Source: Paragonimus westermani
Taxonomy: Eukaryota > Platyhelminthes > Trematoda > Plagiorchiida > Troglotrematidae
Reading direction: 5' to 3'
Length of the DNA: 64,000 nucleotides
Assembly: GCA_008508345.1 (NCBI GenBank)
Contig: QNGE01002386.1
Span: 52,345 to 116,344, forward strand
In this document: positions 11,801-24,900 of the stretch, in pieces
How the letters are laid out: every line of letters begins with the position of its first letter
Numbering within the stretch: the first letter of the stretch is position 1
The notes under the pieces: model-generated
What the model was told of the DNA's origin: nothing
Database searches by the model: none
Seen by the model: only the letters and a program-made list of their open reading frames with translations
Made by a program: the position numbers and the translations under genes

Positions 11801-14800
11801 GGGTAAAAGGCCTGAGACAAGTATGTACCGTACATTAAAACCGATTAGTTGATAAGCAATCATTGCTAGAATCGTTGAGATACAATTTGCATTAGTTAGC
11901 CACTTTGACTTTCAGAAGCTCGTAACAAGGCATCGGTCTTCACGATAAAACTAAGGGGCACCGAACGTTTGTTGCACATGACCTTGCTCTATCATACAGA
12001 ATGGTCGCGTTTTTCATGTTCAGATCACAGGTTTCAGCAACAACTAACCTAATCAAAACTCACGTGGCACGTCCTTCGAGCTGTTTCGAGCTCAGTAGCA
12101 AAGATATGATTATCTGTGACGAAACATTAATATTAAGTCCGTGTGGAAGTTTTTGCTCCAATCTGAATAAAAAATAAAGTACAGGTCCACTGAAAAATGT
12201 GGACAAATTGAATTTTACTCATTGCAAGTTACTAGCATCTTAGAGTTTTGCAACTGTCGTAAACGTGCGTACTGTTCTCTCAGACACGCCAAAGGCTGAG
12301 TAAATTTGAGAGTAAATTTACAGACAATACTGCAAGAGAAAACATGTTCCAATACGTTGCAACCTCGAATTCATGGGAAGAAAATGTAGAACGGAAACAG
12401 TTGGTAGAACCAGTGACGAACAAAATGTTTATTCTGATGAATCAAGAATGATGAGTTAAACATTTGCAGCTATCTTCTTGGTGACTCAAAAAACCGAAAG
12501 CATAAATAAAGTTTCCTAATTTGAAAAAAATTACTGAGCGCAGTATCGTGTACATATGGACAGCAACAATATTCGCAGTATCCGCTGTTCGAAGACTGTC
12601 CCCAAATAGTAACCTTACGTCCGTTATTTTCAGGAAAAACTCGTAGGAAATATTCTTTCTGTTGCTAAAATTCCATTTTTTTTTCAAATGAATGCGTTAC
12701 TAAATAAATATTTCCATATGAGCAAACCGAGTTACGAAATCGAACAACTCGGAAGTGCACCCTAAAAATGGAAATCGTTTCGACCATTACTGTAAGTAGG
12801 TAAACAAAGCTTACATCTGATGTTTCTTTAGGGAAACCTAACATATTGCCAACAAAATGGTGTGCGGAGCCATTGCTTTCCCTCCATTCCACTCATTATG
12901 AGATTGTTCATCGATTCAGCCAGACATTTTCGAGTAATTTAATTTACACAGGGATGGTTTTTTCGTTTGTGCACCGTTTCCGGCATTGGGTTGTGCGTTC
13001 AATCGTAACTGTTTTGATGTACATTAAGACAATCATTATAATCATGTTATATTGTACTTACAGCTTTTTAGTACTGTAATAATCGAGCCATTTAAGAAGT
13101 TGTCAGAAAGATGATATTTTTTTGCAAGTGGAAAATTCTGGCTGTTTTAACGTGAAACGAGGATTTCGAATAAACAGCGCTTCACGCAAATAATCAAAGT
13201 ATTGTTCAGGTCAAGTTGTTTTACCAAACTCAATGCGTTTCGGAAGTCACCCGGACAGTTAATCATAGTTTGATTCAAAAGTTTCAGCCTATTGCCTGAT
13301 TCAATCTCAGTTGTTTGAAAGTTGAGCCGTGCGTCAATTTTATAAGCAACGAAAGCTTTCTTTGTCATTTCACAGTAATAATAAATATTAGAAGTGTATG
13401 TCGCTTACTTGCTACCTGCACCACATTCAAACGAAGGATGGACTGACAAAATCGTCTGTTTCCCGAAAACGTGTCGTAAGAGTGTGGGTTGGTTGAAGCT
13501 TACAGCTGATGTGCTAAGACAAACATCTAAGTTCTATGATGCATGCCACTTTGCCTTCTTAAAAGCTTGACAGACTTTTAATCTGGTAAACAGACAAGAT
13601 TATTTCATTCATTTATACGCCAATGACCATCTGATTTGAAACGCACGTGTGTGAAGTTGAGTTAGTCCACCGAATTTCCAAGCAGATTGTTTGCAACACC
13701 CTTAAGTTGACGGTTAGTGTTCAGCTGATTAAAAAGTCGTACGGATCACGCAATGTTACGTAGTGTGGCCGCAGCGCAGTGACTCAACAACAGAAAAGCG
13801 AACGGACAACGGAATATCATAAGGTTGCTTGCTTACGACTGAATCCTCAAAGTTTCTCAGACCAGATTAATTTGTGCGAACGATATCCTGGACTGTAGCC
13901 AATAGACTTTACACATCAGAATTAGGAGCCATAATAAAAGTCAGTCTTTAGCCATAGTTGTCTTCACCGAGCAATGCATATAAAGTGAAATGATTGTATG
14001 AACAACCGCATGGTCCTATCGGCGGACCTTTGGGAAATCTTCCGCTAAAACGATCGATGATTGGGGCAACAAGAATGCAGAATTTGTGATGATTGGATTA
14101 CATATTAAATGTGCCGACCGAGCACAAGTAGAATTTGAACAATTGCGCGAATGTACACAAATAGCAACCTTTTATATAACAAACCTAATATTTCGAGAAC
14201 AACTGATCTGTGGGAATGATTGATGCCGTTTCAAGTTACATATTCCTATTTTCTTGTTTTCGCTTGATTCCTATCAAGCTACTGGCATAAGCTGTTTGGC
14301 TAATTTTCGGAGATCTTTTTCAGAGTCATTATCGCGTCCCCCCCAGTTTCCTGCCAACCTGGATGACAAAATTCAGAACTTGGTGACGAAGGTTCTATGG
14401 CCAGCCGAACCAGTACACAGCCAGTTCAAAAAGAGTTACGCTGTCTGTCCTGTTTAAACTTCAGTTTACAGGACAACACAGCTACTATAGTAAACGGGTT
14501 TGAACAAGAAGAACTATATTTAAATCCCAGTTATCATGTGACAATCTGAACTACAGAAAGGAAACCACAGTTAACGAAAACAAGATACTAAAAACCTGTA
14601 GTTAATATGTTGGCGAACATTGGAAATGGACTAGAGTTGTAAAGTCAGGAAGGGCATCACGGGTTCAAACATCATATGAATACTACCCCGAACCAGTTAG
14701 TTGTTCAAGCGGCGATTCAGGTTTGTGAGACCAGCAAAGCATAGCCACTCGCCCTCTTATTTTATGAGCATAACAAGACGAATTCTACGTGTACTTCTCG

Positions 14801-15245
14801 AGATAGGTTATGAACGCAGAATTAAACAGAAGTGACCCGATCGGATTGCATAGGCGTAGAGAGTGAAATTCGACTGAAATATGCTACTGGTAGCAAGTGA
14901 ACATAAAACGGTGTACATAAACTACGTCGGGTTTTATCCTTTCAGCACTCGGTTCAGTCTTTTCTTTACGGTAGGACAACGTAAACCTACCCGGAAGTGC
15001 TGCTGTGCCTCGCAAACTCTATTCGGGAGGCGGCAATAATTGCATGTAATGAATAACCTTCTTGCACCTTAACAGTCTAGAGCTACCCGTCTAGCTAACC
15101 AGAGTCCGTATTCATAGATATGGATTGATTTTATCATCTGTGAAAAAAATAGAGCTAGACGGTTTTGCTTTCGGACGCATGGGAGCCAATAAAAGCGATG
15201 CTTTCCGGATGGTGTCTAGCGTTCAAGGTGGATGCCAGAAACGCC
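8833..15245. other. Intergenic, no supported gene
   Basis: About 6.4 kb of AT-rich sequence. I found no SINE head, retroelement motif or convincing exon in it. Confidence 0.5.
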
Positions 15246-15425
15246 GAGTTGAATGTCACTTAAGTTTGAACGCAGCTATCGCATTCAGATAGAATTTCCA
15301 GCCAGCCTTTTGCGAATAAATCACTTGACACAGGTTTTGTTTCTGTCGAGTCCCATCAATAATGCACATCCCTGCGAATGTCCTGATTAGAACCCCTGCC
15401 TTGGTTTCATGAAGAAATCGTGTCC
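15246..15425 (-). mobile_element. Decayed SINE copy, minus strand
   Basis: Read on the minus strand, it holds a diverged head (TTCTTCATGAAACC near the head-B box boundary), the B box as GGGGTTCTAATC, the position of the hammerhead now scrambled (TTGATGGGACTCGACAGAAAC), and a tail with TCTATCTGAATGCGATAGC. The catalytic core is lost. The order of segments matches the copy at 2,144, so the identification is secure although the divergence is large. Confidence 0.7.
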
Positions 15426-18400
15426 CCTTCTGTATCAGTGAATCTGTATGATGCGCGATCGAATTACCACATTAAAATGCACATACACATTTGTTTGTGA
15501 GTAATACTCAGGTTGTCCGATCAACTTGATTTAAGACAAAAAGCTCTGCTTTGAACTCCAATCAAGAAGTATTAATTCCAGCCATGAGGAGGATTTGCAA
15601 TGCTGGTGAGCTTCGAAAAGAAAGAAACGGAAGCCTGGAACCTCCTGGAAAAGGCCTACTGAAAAGTATATTAGAATGCGAGGAACGTGATGAAATATGA
15701 GTGGTGCTTAACTTAAAGTCATCCAAATTTCTGACCACTTCTCAGCAATATCAGAAATTTGCCATGGATAAAGGCTTCACTGGTGTAAACAAAAATTATA
15801 AGGTCAACTTGACCCACTCAATCACAAACGTAATGGTCGCCGATTCAGTGAGTCTGCATTAGGCCATTTATCAAAAGGTACCATGCTTTTTATTTCCAAC
15901 TGACTTTTACGTAAAGAAGCTCAAAATCTTCTAGACTAGCATCTCGTTGACGTAGTTTACGGGATATGTTGGAAAAACGTGTTCTACTGTTGCATTGGAT
16001 TGCAGCTTTTGTCACCATACTGAAAACCTAACTGAAAAGTAATGCGTAAACCACTGACATAACTATTTTCCGGTTGAGCAAAGAAAACCCACATCCAAAT
16101 CCTAGAGACAGCCATTAGTGGTGCTGCTTCCTCTATTCTGCCTGACCTAGATACCTTCTTATACAATTGCGAAATGTGCAGTACTGGACTGTGATAAACT
16201 CCTTTACGGGAGATATTTCAGGTAAGGATTTTCTGAATCCGCGCTTCTCTAACTTTCTCTATGATGTGGACTAATAATGAAGGATTATTCTGAAGTCGGT
16301 TTATAGACGATTCATGCGTCACTCTGATACATTTACTGTGAAACCGACTAAAATTTATTACAACGAAACAGAGTTCAACACAAGAAAGATACCAAAGGTC
16401 AGGCAATAAGACATCTGACTTGAATGCATTCTAGGAACAAAACTTACTGCGATTCTGGACAGCTAAACGTAAGACCTTCCGCTGATCTCATATGTGAAAA
16501 AAAGGAACTTACGTAAAAAATATCTGAGGATGTTGGGAAGATGAATCACAATTATAAATAAGTGTTCGGTAGATGATCAGAATCACTAGTACAGTAGACT
16601 AAGCGGCAGGTTTTTCAATGCACCTATCTAGTGCTTTCCTTTCTGGAAAAAAACTCTCCATTCAGAGATCGAGTAGTCCTCAGTAAGACAAACATAGTAG
16701 TGTTGTTCAATGTCGCTTATGTGTACTGCGTCGTATTAATTCCAAATACCTCTAGCCGACTTTCTCTTCTTTCAGCCATTGCTGTGCATATGACAGCTAC
16801 ATTTCGTCTGAGTGCAATTTGTTGTCTAGTATTTAACTTACAACTTTTATTCACGCTGTGCTTATGACAGCTTCATGACACATAATCTGTGTGCTGATGT
16901 TGCAACAGCGTGAATAAATACGGCCTATGTCTTCCCGATTGTTCATTGCAATGTAAACACTGGAAGTTAGTTATTGGTCATCTGGGAGGAAGTCAAAGAG
17001 AACATCAAACCACGAATGTCGGCAATAAAATCAGCATAAAATCTCTTTAATTTCTTCGGGCGAATAAATACACCGGCACTGGACACAACAGTTTTACAGA
17101 TCATTCATTAGCAACTGTGCTGGCAGTTTGAGAATACACTGTTACGAGATTGGCTGCCGACTAGTTGCTCTGTTGCCTAATCCATGGTAGCTATGGCAAA
17201 TACAACATGCAAGGCAGGAATGAGCTGAAGCTCTCCCTACTTAAAGTGTACGTAGGTATGATTCAAAGCAATATACTCATTTTCTTACGGATACGACGTT
17301 GGGGAAGTTTATACGACGAATCTTATCGAAGGCTTCAAACTTTCTGCTTGCTTATAATTGCTGACACCATCTTTTAGGCCACGATCGACGTTCTATCGTT
17401 CTAACCCTTGCTTTTTCACTACCGTTCTCCGGTTTTCTGTAGAAGTTGTAATGGACGACACAGGATGCACATCCTCAAGCCGATACTTGGTTTGAAAGTG
17501 GACATCAGGGAGTATTAAAAACACCATTTCGAGCCCTTTTGGTCATAACCAATACAAAGTGGCACTCCGAGGCTGGCTGTGTCCACCCCCACTAACGGAG
17601 TAAATCTAAGCCGTTACTCAATAAATACATGTTCAGCGATTGACAACTGGTTTGCACAGAAGCCATTAAAAAGCTCGTTGTGTAAAACTGCACTAGTCAA
17701 TCTTAAATTTCTGCAACGATTAGTGTCAACTCTATAAACGTAAAATAACGGTGGTCGCAGGCCGCACAATTAAGGGGGTATATACGCTGAATTTTAGTGT
17801 CACACAAAACTCACCAGTTCGTATGACTGATCTTTGATCATGAACTTTTCGGGTACGTCTGAATTCGAAATGAGCTCATCAGAAGACACACTTTTACTTA
17901 GTAGTTTGAAACTCCTCAAGGATTGAACTGGGCCGTAGGATGTTACTTGGTTGATCTTGAATCCATTGGATGAGTTAGGTATAGTAGCTCGTACAATCAA
18001 CCGGCTTATCCACTGTTTATCCACTGCTGCATTCGTTGGTTATAGTGCGTGGTGGTTACTATGTTCAATGTCAGACACTGAAAGTTACCTGCGAGGCACG
18101 CTGTCAGTGTCGGTCATTGTAGTGATACGTGTGAATACTATTCAGGACTCTGGCTGAATAAACACAAACCAGTCAAGTGTTGCAGTCCACCTCAGCTGTA
18201 TCAAGCCTCTGTGTCTGTGTTCGACACCGCGAATTGAGTTGAGCAGAAATGACAAATCGTATGCACCGTTTTGTGCACACTCAGTTCTGTCGAAGATTTC
18301 TTTTGGTCCTCCAGCCAGAAGATGGATTTAAAAACGATTGTTCATTCCTAGTTTTCATTAGTCACCACCAAAGTTGTAACTGGTTCGTCTGATCTGACGC

Positions 18401-20782
18401 AAATTTGAACCGTGAGGAAAGATTCTCAAATAAAGAGAATTACCGACTGATTGTTATATGTTCTGAGATTATGAAACGTCATATGGTCCCAAACGTATTC
18501 CAATTAAAGGGATGACTATCACTTACAAGTGCATCAACGATGATACAGAAAGGAATAATTCCATAATGAAAGTGAGTGTAAAGGTGTAGTTTCGACAGAA
18601 AAACTTGGAGTGAAATTTTGAATCACCTCAACCATCTAAGAGGGTAGAAAACCCGCTTGGCCATTCATTGTGAAAGATACGTTGTATTTTCTTCAGCGTT
18701 CAGTCATATTTGGAACGACCAGCCCATTATGTGAACACGAGATAACGTAACGGAAACACGATCACACTGTTACACTTTGACAGTAATCTGTGACAATCTT
18801 GTGAGCGCAGCACATTGTAGATACATGACCCTCTGTACCCTTTCACAGTGAAGTTAAGTGTATGCTGATAGGCCTGTTCGAGCTTATCAAGTCCGCACAA
18901 CAAAACCCTATATACACTTCCTCGTTTTCTAACATCTCCTTGTTGTTCATTGCCTCTTTGTTAGGAGGACTATGTACATGTCATGCTTAAATAGAAACCT
19001 CCTGTTATTTTGGCATAATCGCAATGTGCTGAACTATCTTAAAATGTTATGGATTTCACACAGGATACGATCTAATATTAAGGTTTTCAACTAATCATCC
19101 ATCAAAGTAACAGTCCTGCAATACTGGTTAGTTCCTGTTGAGCACGTTCACAACGATGATGGAAACTGCCATGTTACTTCAGAACAGTTACTCACGAAAG
19201 GTAAGTATATTAACTTTTCATCAAGGCTCTTTTTTTAAATGATGCAGAAAAACATTCCGCAAAAATCAATAGATCCCAGTTTTCATCGTCAGTGACCAGG
19301 GTTTAAAGTGAATTAAAACGGAAAGCAAAGCTCCCGTCTTCAGCATAATGTGTATTGACTTCTTAAGATGTAGCCAGTCTTGAAAGGAGTGGTTGCATGC
19401 ATTTTTAATAAAATGATCACGTTTAACTAAAGTTTGAAAGAGTCAGCCGGAATCGATTGATTCCCTTCTTTTTAACGTGACCTGTTTGAACCGTTTGTCT
19501 TACGAATGAGATTACGGTTTGGCAGTAAATATACGGTAGCCAGCTGTAAAATGACCTGGCTGTTGATGTGTTACATAAGAAGAGTTCTACGCCCAATTAC
19601 CGCAAGAAAGTTTTACAACAAATTATTAGTACTCGAAACAAAAGTTTGCATGTGAAACATTCATGATTTTCTTCTTTGTCAATATATTCCAAGTCCTTAC
19701 ACATGAACTGGCAGCTCATTTCACAATTTCAACCTTTTATCTGGAGTTCGAATTTTCCTATCATGACCGACCTCATATTAATTCACATGGAACAGATTCT
19801 ACGCTTCCCATAAGAGGCGGCATTAGGTTACGTTCCACATTTACTCAGGGTGTTCTCTTGAGCTCAAAACATGTTAACTCGACAGTTATGTGCACTGAAA
19901 CACAGTCAGATTACAAAGAGTGAAACTGACCGCACAGTCATCCGGTTTATCAGTGCACACCTTGCCCACCTTCAATGTTTGCTCACACCAAACAGGCATG
20001 TTTTGAACAAAGCACAGTGAAAATGGGAAGTATCATTTATTAATCAGGTTTGTCATGCTGCCCTATGGCATTCCATGTGGCTCCGTTGGTAGGCTCTACT
20101 TAACCGTGACTCCTCCTGTCAGCCGTTTCGTTTTAACCACTGTGTGAAAATTAACACCAGCTTGCTGACTCGGTCAACTGGATAGATGCAACTGAACTGT
20201 AACTGAAGGGAGCGATAAAGCGTGAACATGTTTCAGCCAGAAAGTGTTTGCGAACAAAAGGCTATCGAACCCATCTGTCCACTGTGATCATCCTCAGTAA
20301 AAATGACAGATTAACGCAGACATATTCGGAACGACTGGGTATGCCGGTAAAGTTGGATGAACTTGCTATGATACAAATAAGGAAAACATACGCAGTTTTC
20401 CGGTTTAGCAAAACATGACAAGCTGCAGACAACACTTTTTGTTTCACACGTAATAGGTTACTAATAAGTAGTCTAGCAATAATTAGCAAGTCTTGCTTTT
20501 GACCAGCTCTGATGGGCGAAATGTGAGTAGACTGCTAAGTTCCAGAAGTGGCCAGCAAAACAATCTGCGCGAAAGCGAAAGCCACCGCACATTACGAATG
20601 ATGTTCAGTTCATCTGAACCACATTCCTTGCTGGTAACTAAGTTCATCACTGAGTAATGTTATTGTGTTTTGTGAATACGGTTCACTGCGAAGTTTTTGT
20701 CGAGTCAACGATTAAGGTTTCCAAAATATTTTATTCGTTCTCGAGATACTTGAGAAATCACAGCATCATACACCAGGAGATG
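15426..20782. other. Intergenic, no supported gene
   Basis: Apart from the inverted repeat at 16,846-16,918, nothing is recognisable. Segments near 15,690-15,750 and 20,595-20,650 faintly resemble the distal SINE tail (GATGTTCA followed by ACCAAATTC-like sequence) but are too diverged to call. Confidence 0.45.
16846..16918. repeat. 14-bp inverted repeat with 45-nt loop
   Basis: TTTATTCACGCTGT at 16846-16859 pairs exactly with ACAGCGTGAATAAA at 16905-16918. The right arm contains AATAAA. It may be the termini of a tiny non-autonomous element or a hairpin, but there is no evident target-site duplication. Confidence 0.6.
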
Positions 20783-20860
20783 TGGCCGAACGCTTGCAAA
20801 TGACATTCCGGTCATAGTCAATGACAGGTCATTGGCGCGTGGTTGACACGGTCATGATAT
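20783..20860 (+). mobile_element. 5' half of a SINE copy
   Basis: The leader and the A box are recognisable: a diverged GAACGCTTGCAAATGA leader, CGGTCATAG, then GGTCATTGGCGCGTGG and TTGACACGGTCATGAT. The B box and ribozyme do not follow, so it ends inside the tRNA-like head. Confidence 0.65.
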
Positions 20861-21344
20861 TGATGTATAACATTGACGTTCTACCTGATTTTTATGATGA
20901 ATAAAGATGTTTTACCATAGTTAGGTGGGAAGGAATAACACCTACCACCAAGCTTTCTCCGGGTTTGTCTATAAGCATCACTTCAAGATCGCAGAATGGT
21001 TCAACCTTCTGAAGCATAGTTTTATACTAGGCAAAAGAATGCATGAAAAAACGATATTGATAAATTAAAACTAGAAGTGGCTACTGATTGTTACATTGTT
21101 ACTCTGCGTAGATGGCCGTATGAACGTGTACATGTGCCTCATGTCTGAGCGATATTACACAGCAGTAGGACAGGAAGGCATGTCAACAGGAACATTTGTA
21201 ACCCGTTGGCTAGTGTTGATTATCAGAATGATAAATTGATGTAGAAATGTAATTCTTATCTTTCCAGAAAAACGAAACGGCGTATTTCAACGGTAGGATG
21301 CAGGCCGACAAAAAATCTTCAAACTGTAGGACAAAAATAACTTC

Positions 21345-21975
21345 AAGAAATTATGCACACTAGATACCGCAGATGACGAACTACAACAAATCCGAGAGAT
21401 ACTGTATCACAATGGATATCCGAAGCGATTTCTAGAAAAGTATATGAGATTGAGTGCTGTTGAACTACTGGTAGAAGCAGTAAGGATGAAGCCTCTCTTC
21501 TTCAGCCTGGTATTCAAAGACGACGTAGCTAACGAACTAATCAGTCGTAGGTTGGCAGCTAAATTTTCCCGGATCTATCATGCTGGAAAGACGACCATTT
21601 TGCTTAAGATCTGGCCAGTGTGATTATCACACCTTCAAAACAATTTTTCGTCATTCTGCATCGGTAATCTCGTCTGCTGTAGAGAATCCGGCTACCGCGC
21701 GAAAGCCAATCGGTTACTTTCAGACAGGACTTGTGAACAACTTCCAAAATGGCTCTGTAATTGTGTAAAGGAACCCACCTCGAGTGTTCTTGGGTCATAT
21801 GTGATTAACACGAATCCTTAAATCATGGTCAAGAGAGCCCTGAAAGTTATTCACATTGTCCCAAGTCCGTCAACAACTGTCAGAGCTAGGCTTTTATCGA
21901 CCACAAAAAAACAGTCTAATCAGAGCCTACAACCACAATTACGTTCTCAAAAGAAATTCGCGCTAGCCATATATT
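21345..21975 (+). pseudogene. Penelope-like element fragment: RT-EN linker and GIY-YIG endonuclease
   Basis: This is the 3' part of a Penelope-like retroelement ORF. The linker reads LCTLDTADDELQQIREILYH then NGYPKRFLEKYM, typical of the segment after the RT thumb. KPLFFSLVFKDDVANELISR and RRLAAKFSRIYHAGKTTILL lead to the endonuclease, which reads CIGNLVCCRESGYRAKANRL then LSDRTCEQLPKWL, where the GIY and YIG signatures are partly lost. The C-terminal part reads SSVLGSYV, ALKVIHIVPSPSTTVRARLL. At least one frame change and one stop (near 21,820) break it. The RT catalytic core is absent. Confidence 0.78.
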
Positions 21976-24900
21976 TTCAGTAGCCACCTGTGTGTGAACT
22001 TTCTGGACCTCATTCGAGCACTACCCCGTTTAACACGTTGTCAAGTATCAGTAATGTCTTTACTATAAGCAGAACACAATCGCAGACATTAACAAACAAA
22101 CCATCACTCGTTTAGACTATCATCTACGTGGTCGCTATGACTAACACCATGTAGTATAACCTCTTTCCACACACACACTCCGAGTTTATTTGCCTCGGTA
22201 AACTACTTACCATTCTTCACTTATTGCGCTTGGTAGTTTTTGTTTATACACAGCCAAGTTTATTCAAATGCATGTTCACTATTTTTCGTAACAGTATTCC
22301 TGAGGATATTAACAAACTTCATCTTGTTTATTCCCTAAAATGAGCTTGTCGTTTCTTATTTTCCCAATAGGTTGAAAACTGTCTTAATGCAAAGGTTGCA
22401 ATATTTTCCCAAACACTGTTTTCGTTCACAGTTGTTTGGATGCTAAATTTGGAACCCTCATAGCCAAAACATCTTTGTAATTGCCTTATGTACTTCTGTC
22501 CTTAACAACTTTTATCTTCTCTAACCTACCTGGTGGAGAAAAATGATAAATTTTAGTACAGTTGTTCTAATAACGGTCAACATTTTCACTCTGTTTTATT
22601 AAATCACAAAACGAAACGTGTCTGTTGAGTGCCTGGCTTTTTAACATTTCCTTTCTCCGAATTTACCTGACTAACCTCAGAATATCGATTACGTTGACAA
22701 ACCAAAAATTAAACTCTAGGAAATAAAATTTACACACAAAAATGTCACGAACAATAGACAATGCGAATTCTTTCCTCCTATTAAATGACTTTGGAAAGTC
22801 CACTGTGAGAATTGTACTCTTGCAAATTTTCTCTTAATTGATTTGAGTTTAAATTAAAAGTATCTAGAAAAGAATTCTCACATCAAGTACATGATAAACG
22901 AAAGAAAATAAACCATTTTCTTCTGCCATCCCACATGATCAGTGTGAATGCAACATAGAAAGGAAACCCGAAATACTTGTACAGTTCTGTTCCGATGTTT
23001 TTACAGTTTAGAAACAGACAAGGAAAACGAGTCAAATCACCAAAGTTGATAAAAACTGACACGCCAAGTGATCGAACCCCATCGATCCGAAATGCTTAAC
23101 AAGATTGATAAGACATGCAATAAATAGATTGAGTCAGATATACACCTTACCTGTCTTCAAAACTGACGACTGTTGTTCAATGGGGAGAACGTTAAAACAT
23201 TTAAGTGAATCCCCATTCACCGGTATGATCCAAGCACCGACGTTCATTCGAGTAGGCTCTAGCTCTAATGTTGATGGAAAAATTGTTCTAATGGTAACCG
23301 AATTCACATTAATCATTTTGTCCCCTAAGGACCTGGTCATATACCAAGTGAGGTTATATGCTGGATACTGTCAAAGCATCTTGTTCCGTTAAAGTTTCAC
23401 ACTGTCCTGATGTGGACATGTTTTCATTATGTGAACATGCCACTGACTGATAACCTTGAGTGGAGTGGAACGCACAGCAACAATAAAACAACATGTCAGA
23501 CATCGGAATGTGGCTCCATTTTCAAAACATTTAACCAATACAAACTGATTGCCCACTTTTGTTCTCGTCAGACTATTGTACGCTTATAGGTCACTGTTAT
23601 CACAAGTATTCCTTCGTCTGTTAAATGCAGTACATTCGGTTCATCGAAATTTCTATCCCATAACCAGGTTCTCCATTTCTAAACAAACTTGGCAAGGCTG
23701 TGTAACGCTGATTGCAGTATACCAGTAACAGTTTCAGTAAACTGGTTCACAGAAATCCACCATGAATTCTGCTCAAGAGAAAACTGGATATGCTGTGCTT
23801 TAGACTGGCGGACGATAGTTCCTAACAACCTCCAGATAAACGACACAAATCATCCGATATTCCAATTCCCCATGGTGCAATTTCCCCCCCTGGTTGTTTG
23901 CTTCTTATGTAAAAGATCTCTCAGTGAACCCTGAAGTTATCCGTCACAGTTACGCTGATTATGTTAACGGGGGCAACTTAGCCAGTAACTTTCAAGCTTT
24001 CGTTCTAAGGGGGAGAAAAAGAACAGCCTTGTAGAATAGTCTGAAAACTGTCAACAAATGCTAAACACGACAACTTATTTAGGCACGCATATTTATTTTT
24101 AAACACAATAGCTTTGAAGAAAAGATTTTCAATAATCTCCCCTATCCGTCTGACCAACCATCGCATCAACTCCTGTATTTGTTTGCGAAATACACTTTAG
24201 TTATAATATTCCAGTAGTCTCTGTTAGTAAGAAAGTGTTATTGTCACATCATAAAAAGTTTACCATTTATCGTATTTTATACGTCACCGAAAATCAGGGA
24301 GAGCTTCTACAATAGACAAACCTGGATGGTTTTCGCAACTCAGAAACTCATCTGGTATAAGTATGATCAGCCAGGTAAGGTTAGAGCATATTTCTTATGA
24401 ATGGATATCGCTTATGCACCGAGACTCGTCCGAGCTTGGGGAAGTTACTAGGATACTGTGATGAATAGCGTGAGGATCTCGTTGTGGCGATTTGATTTTC
24501 CTCCTTAGCAGAAGCTTTGGCCTTCAGTAGACAATGACAGAAAGCTTAGGTACTCAACTTATTTTGAGATAATGTCAACTACTGACAGTTCCGAAGATAG
24601 ACGGTCCGAACTAATCTCTAACATCCTAGCTATCGAATTATATTCCTTGACATTTGAAGTACAATTAAAGGATGCAGGAAGATTGCATGAGCTGTTGGTC
24701 TTTGAGTCCTGATCGTGGTCTACGGTATTCCACATGATGCGATGAATAATGTGGTGATCGCATGCATAACTTTGAAGTGCCAACCGTGTAACTTTATTAG
24801 AAGTCCCTACCACGATGTTGCACTATTTATTCTGCTAATATACGCCGTTTGAAAGGAGAAGTAAATTCGTGAAAGTTTGAGGATAATAACGGCTTAGTAA

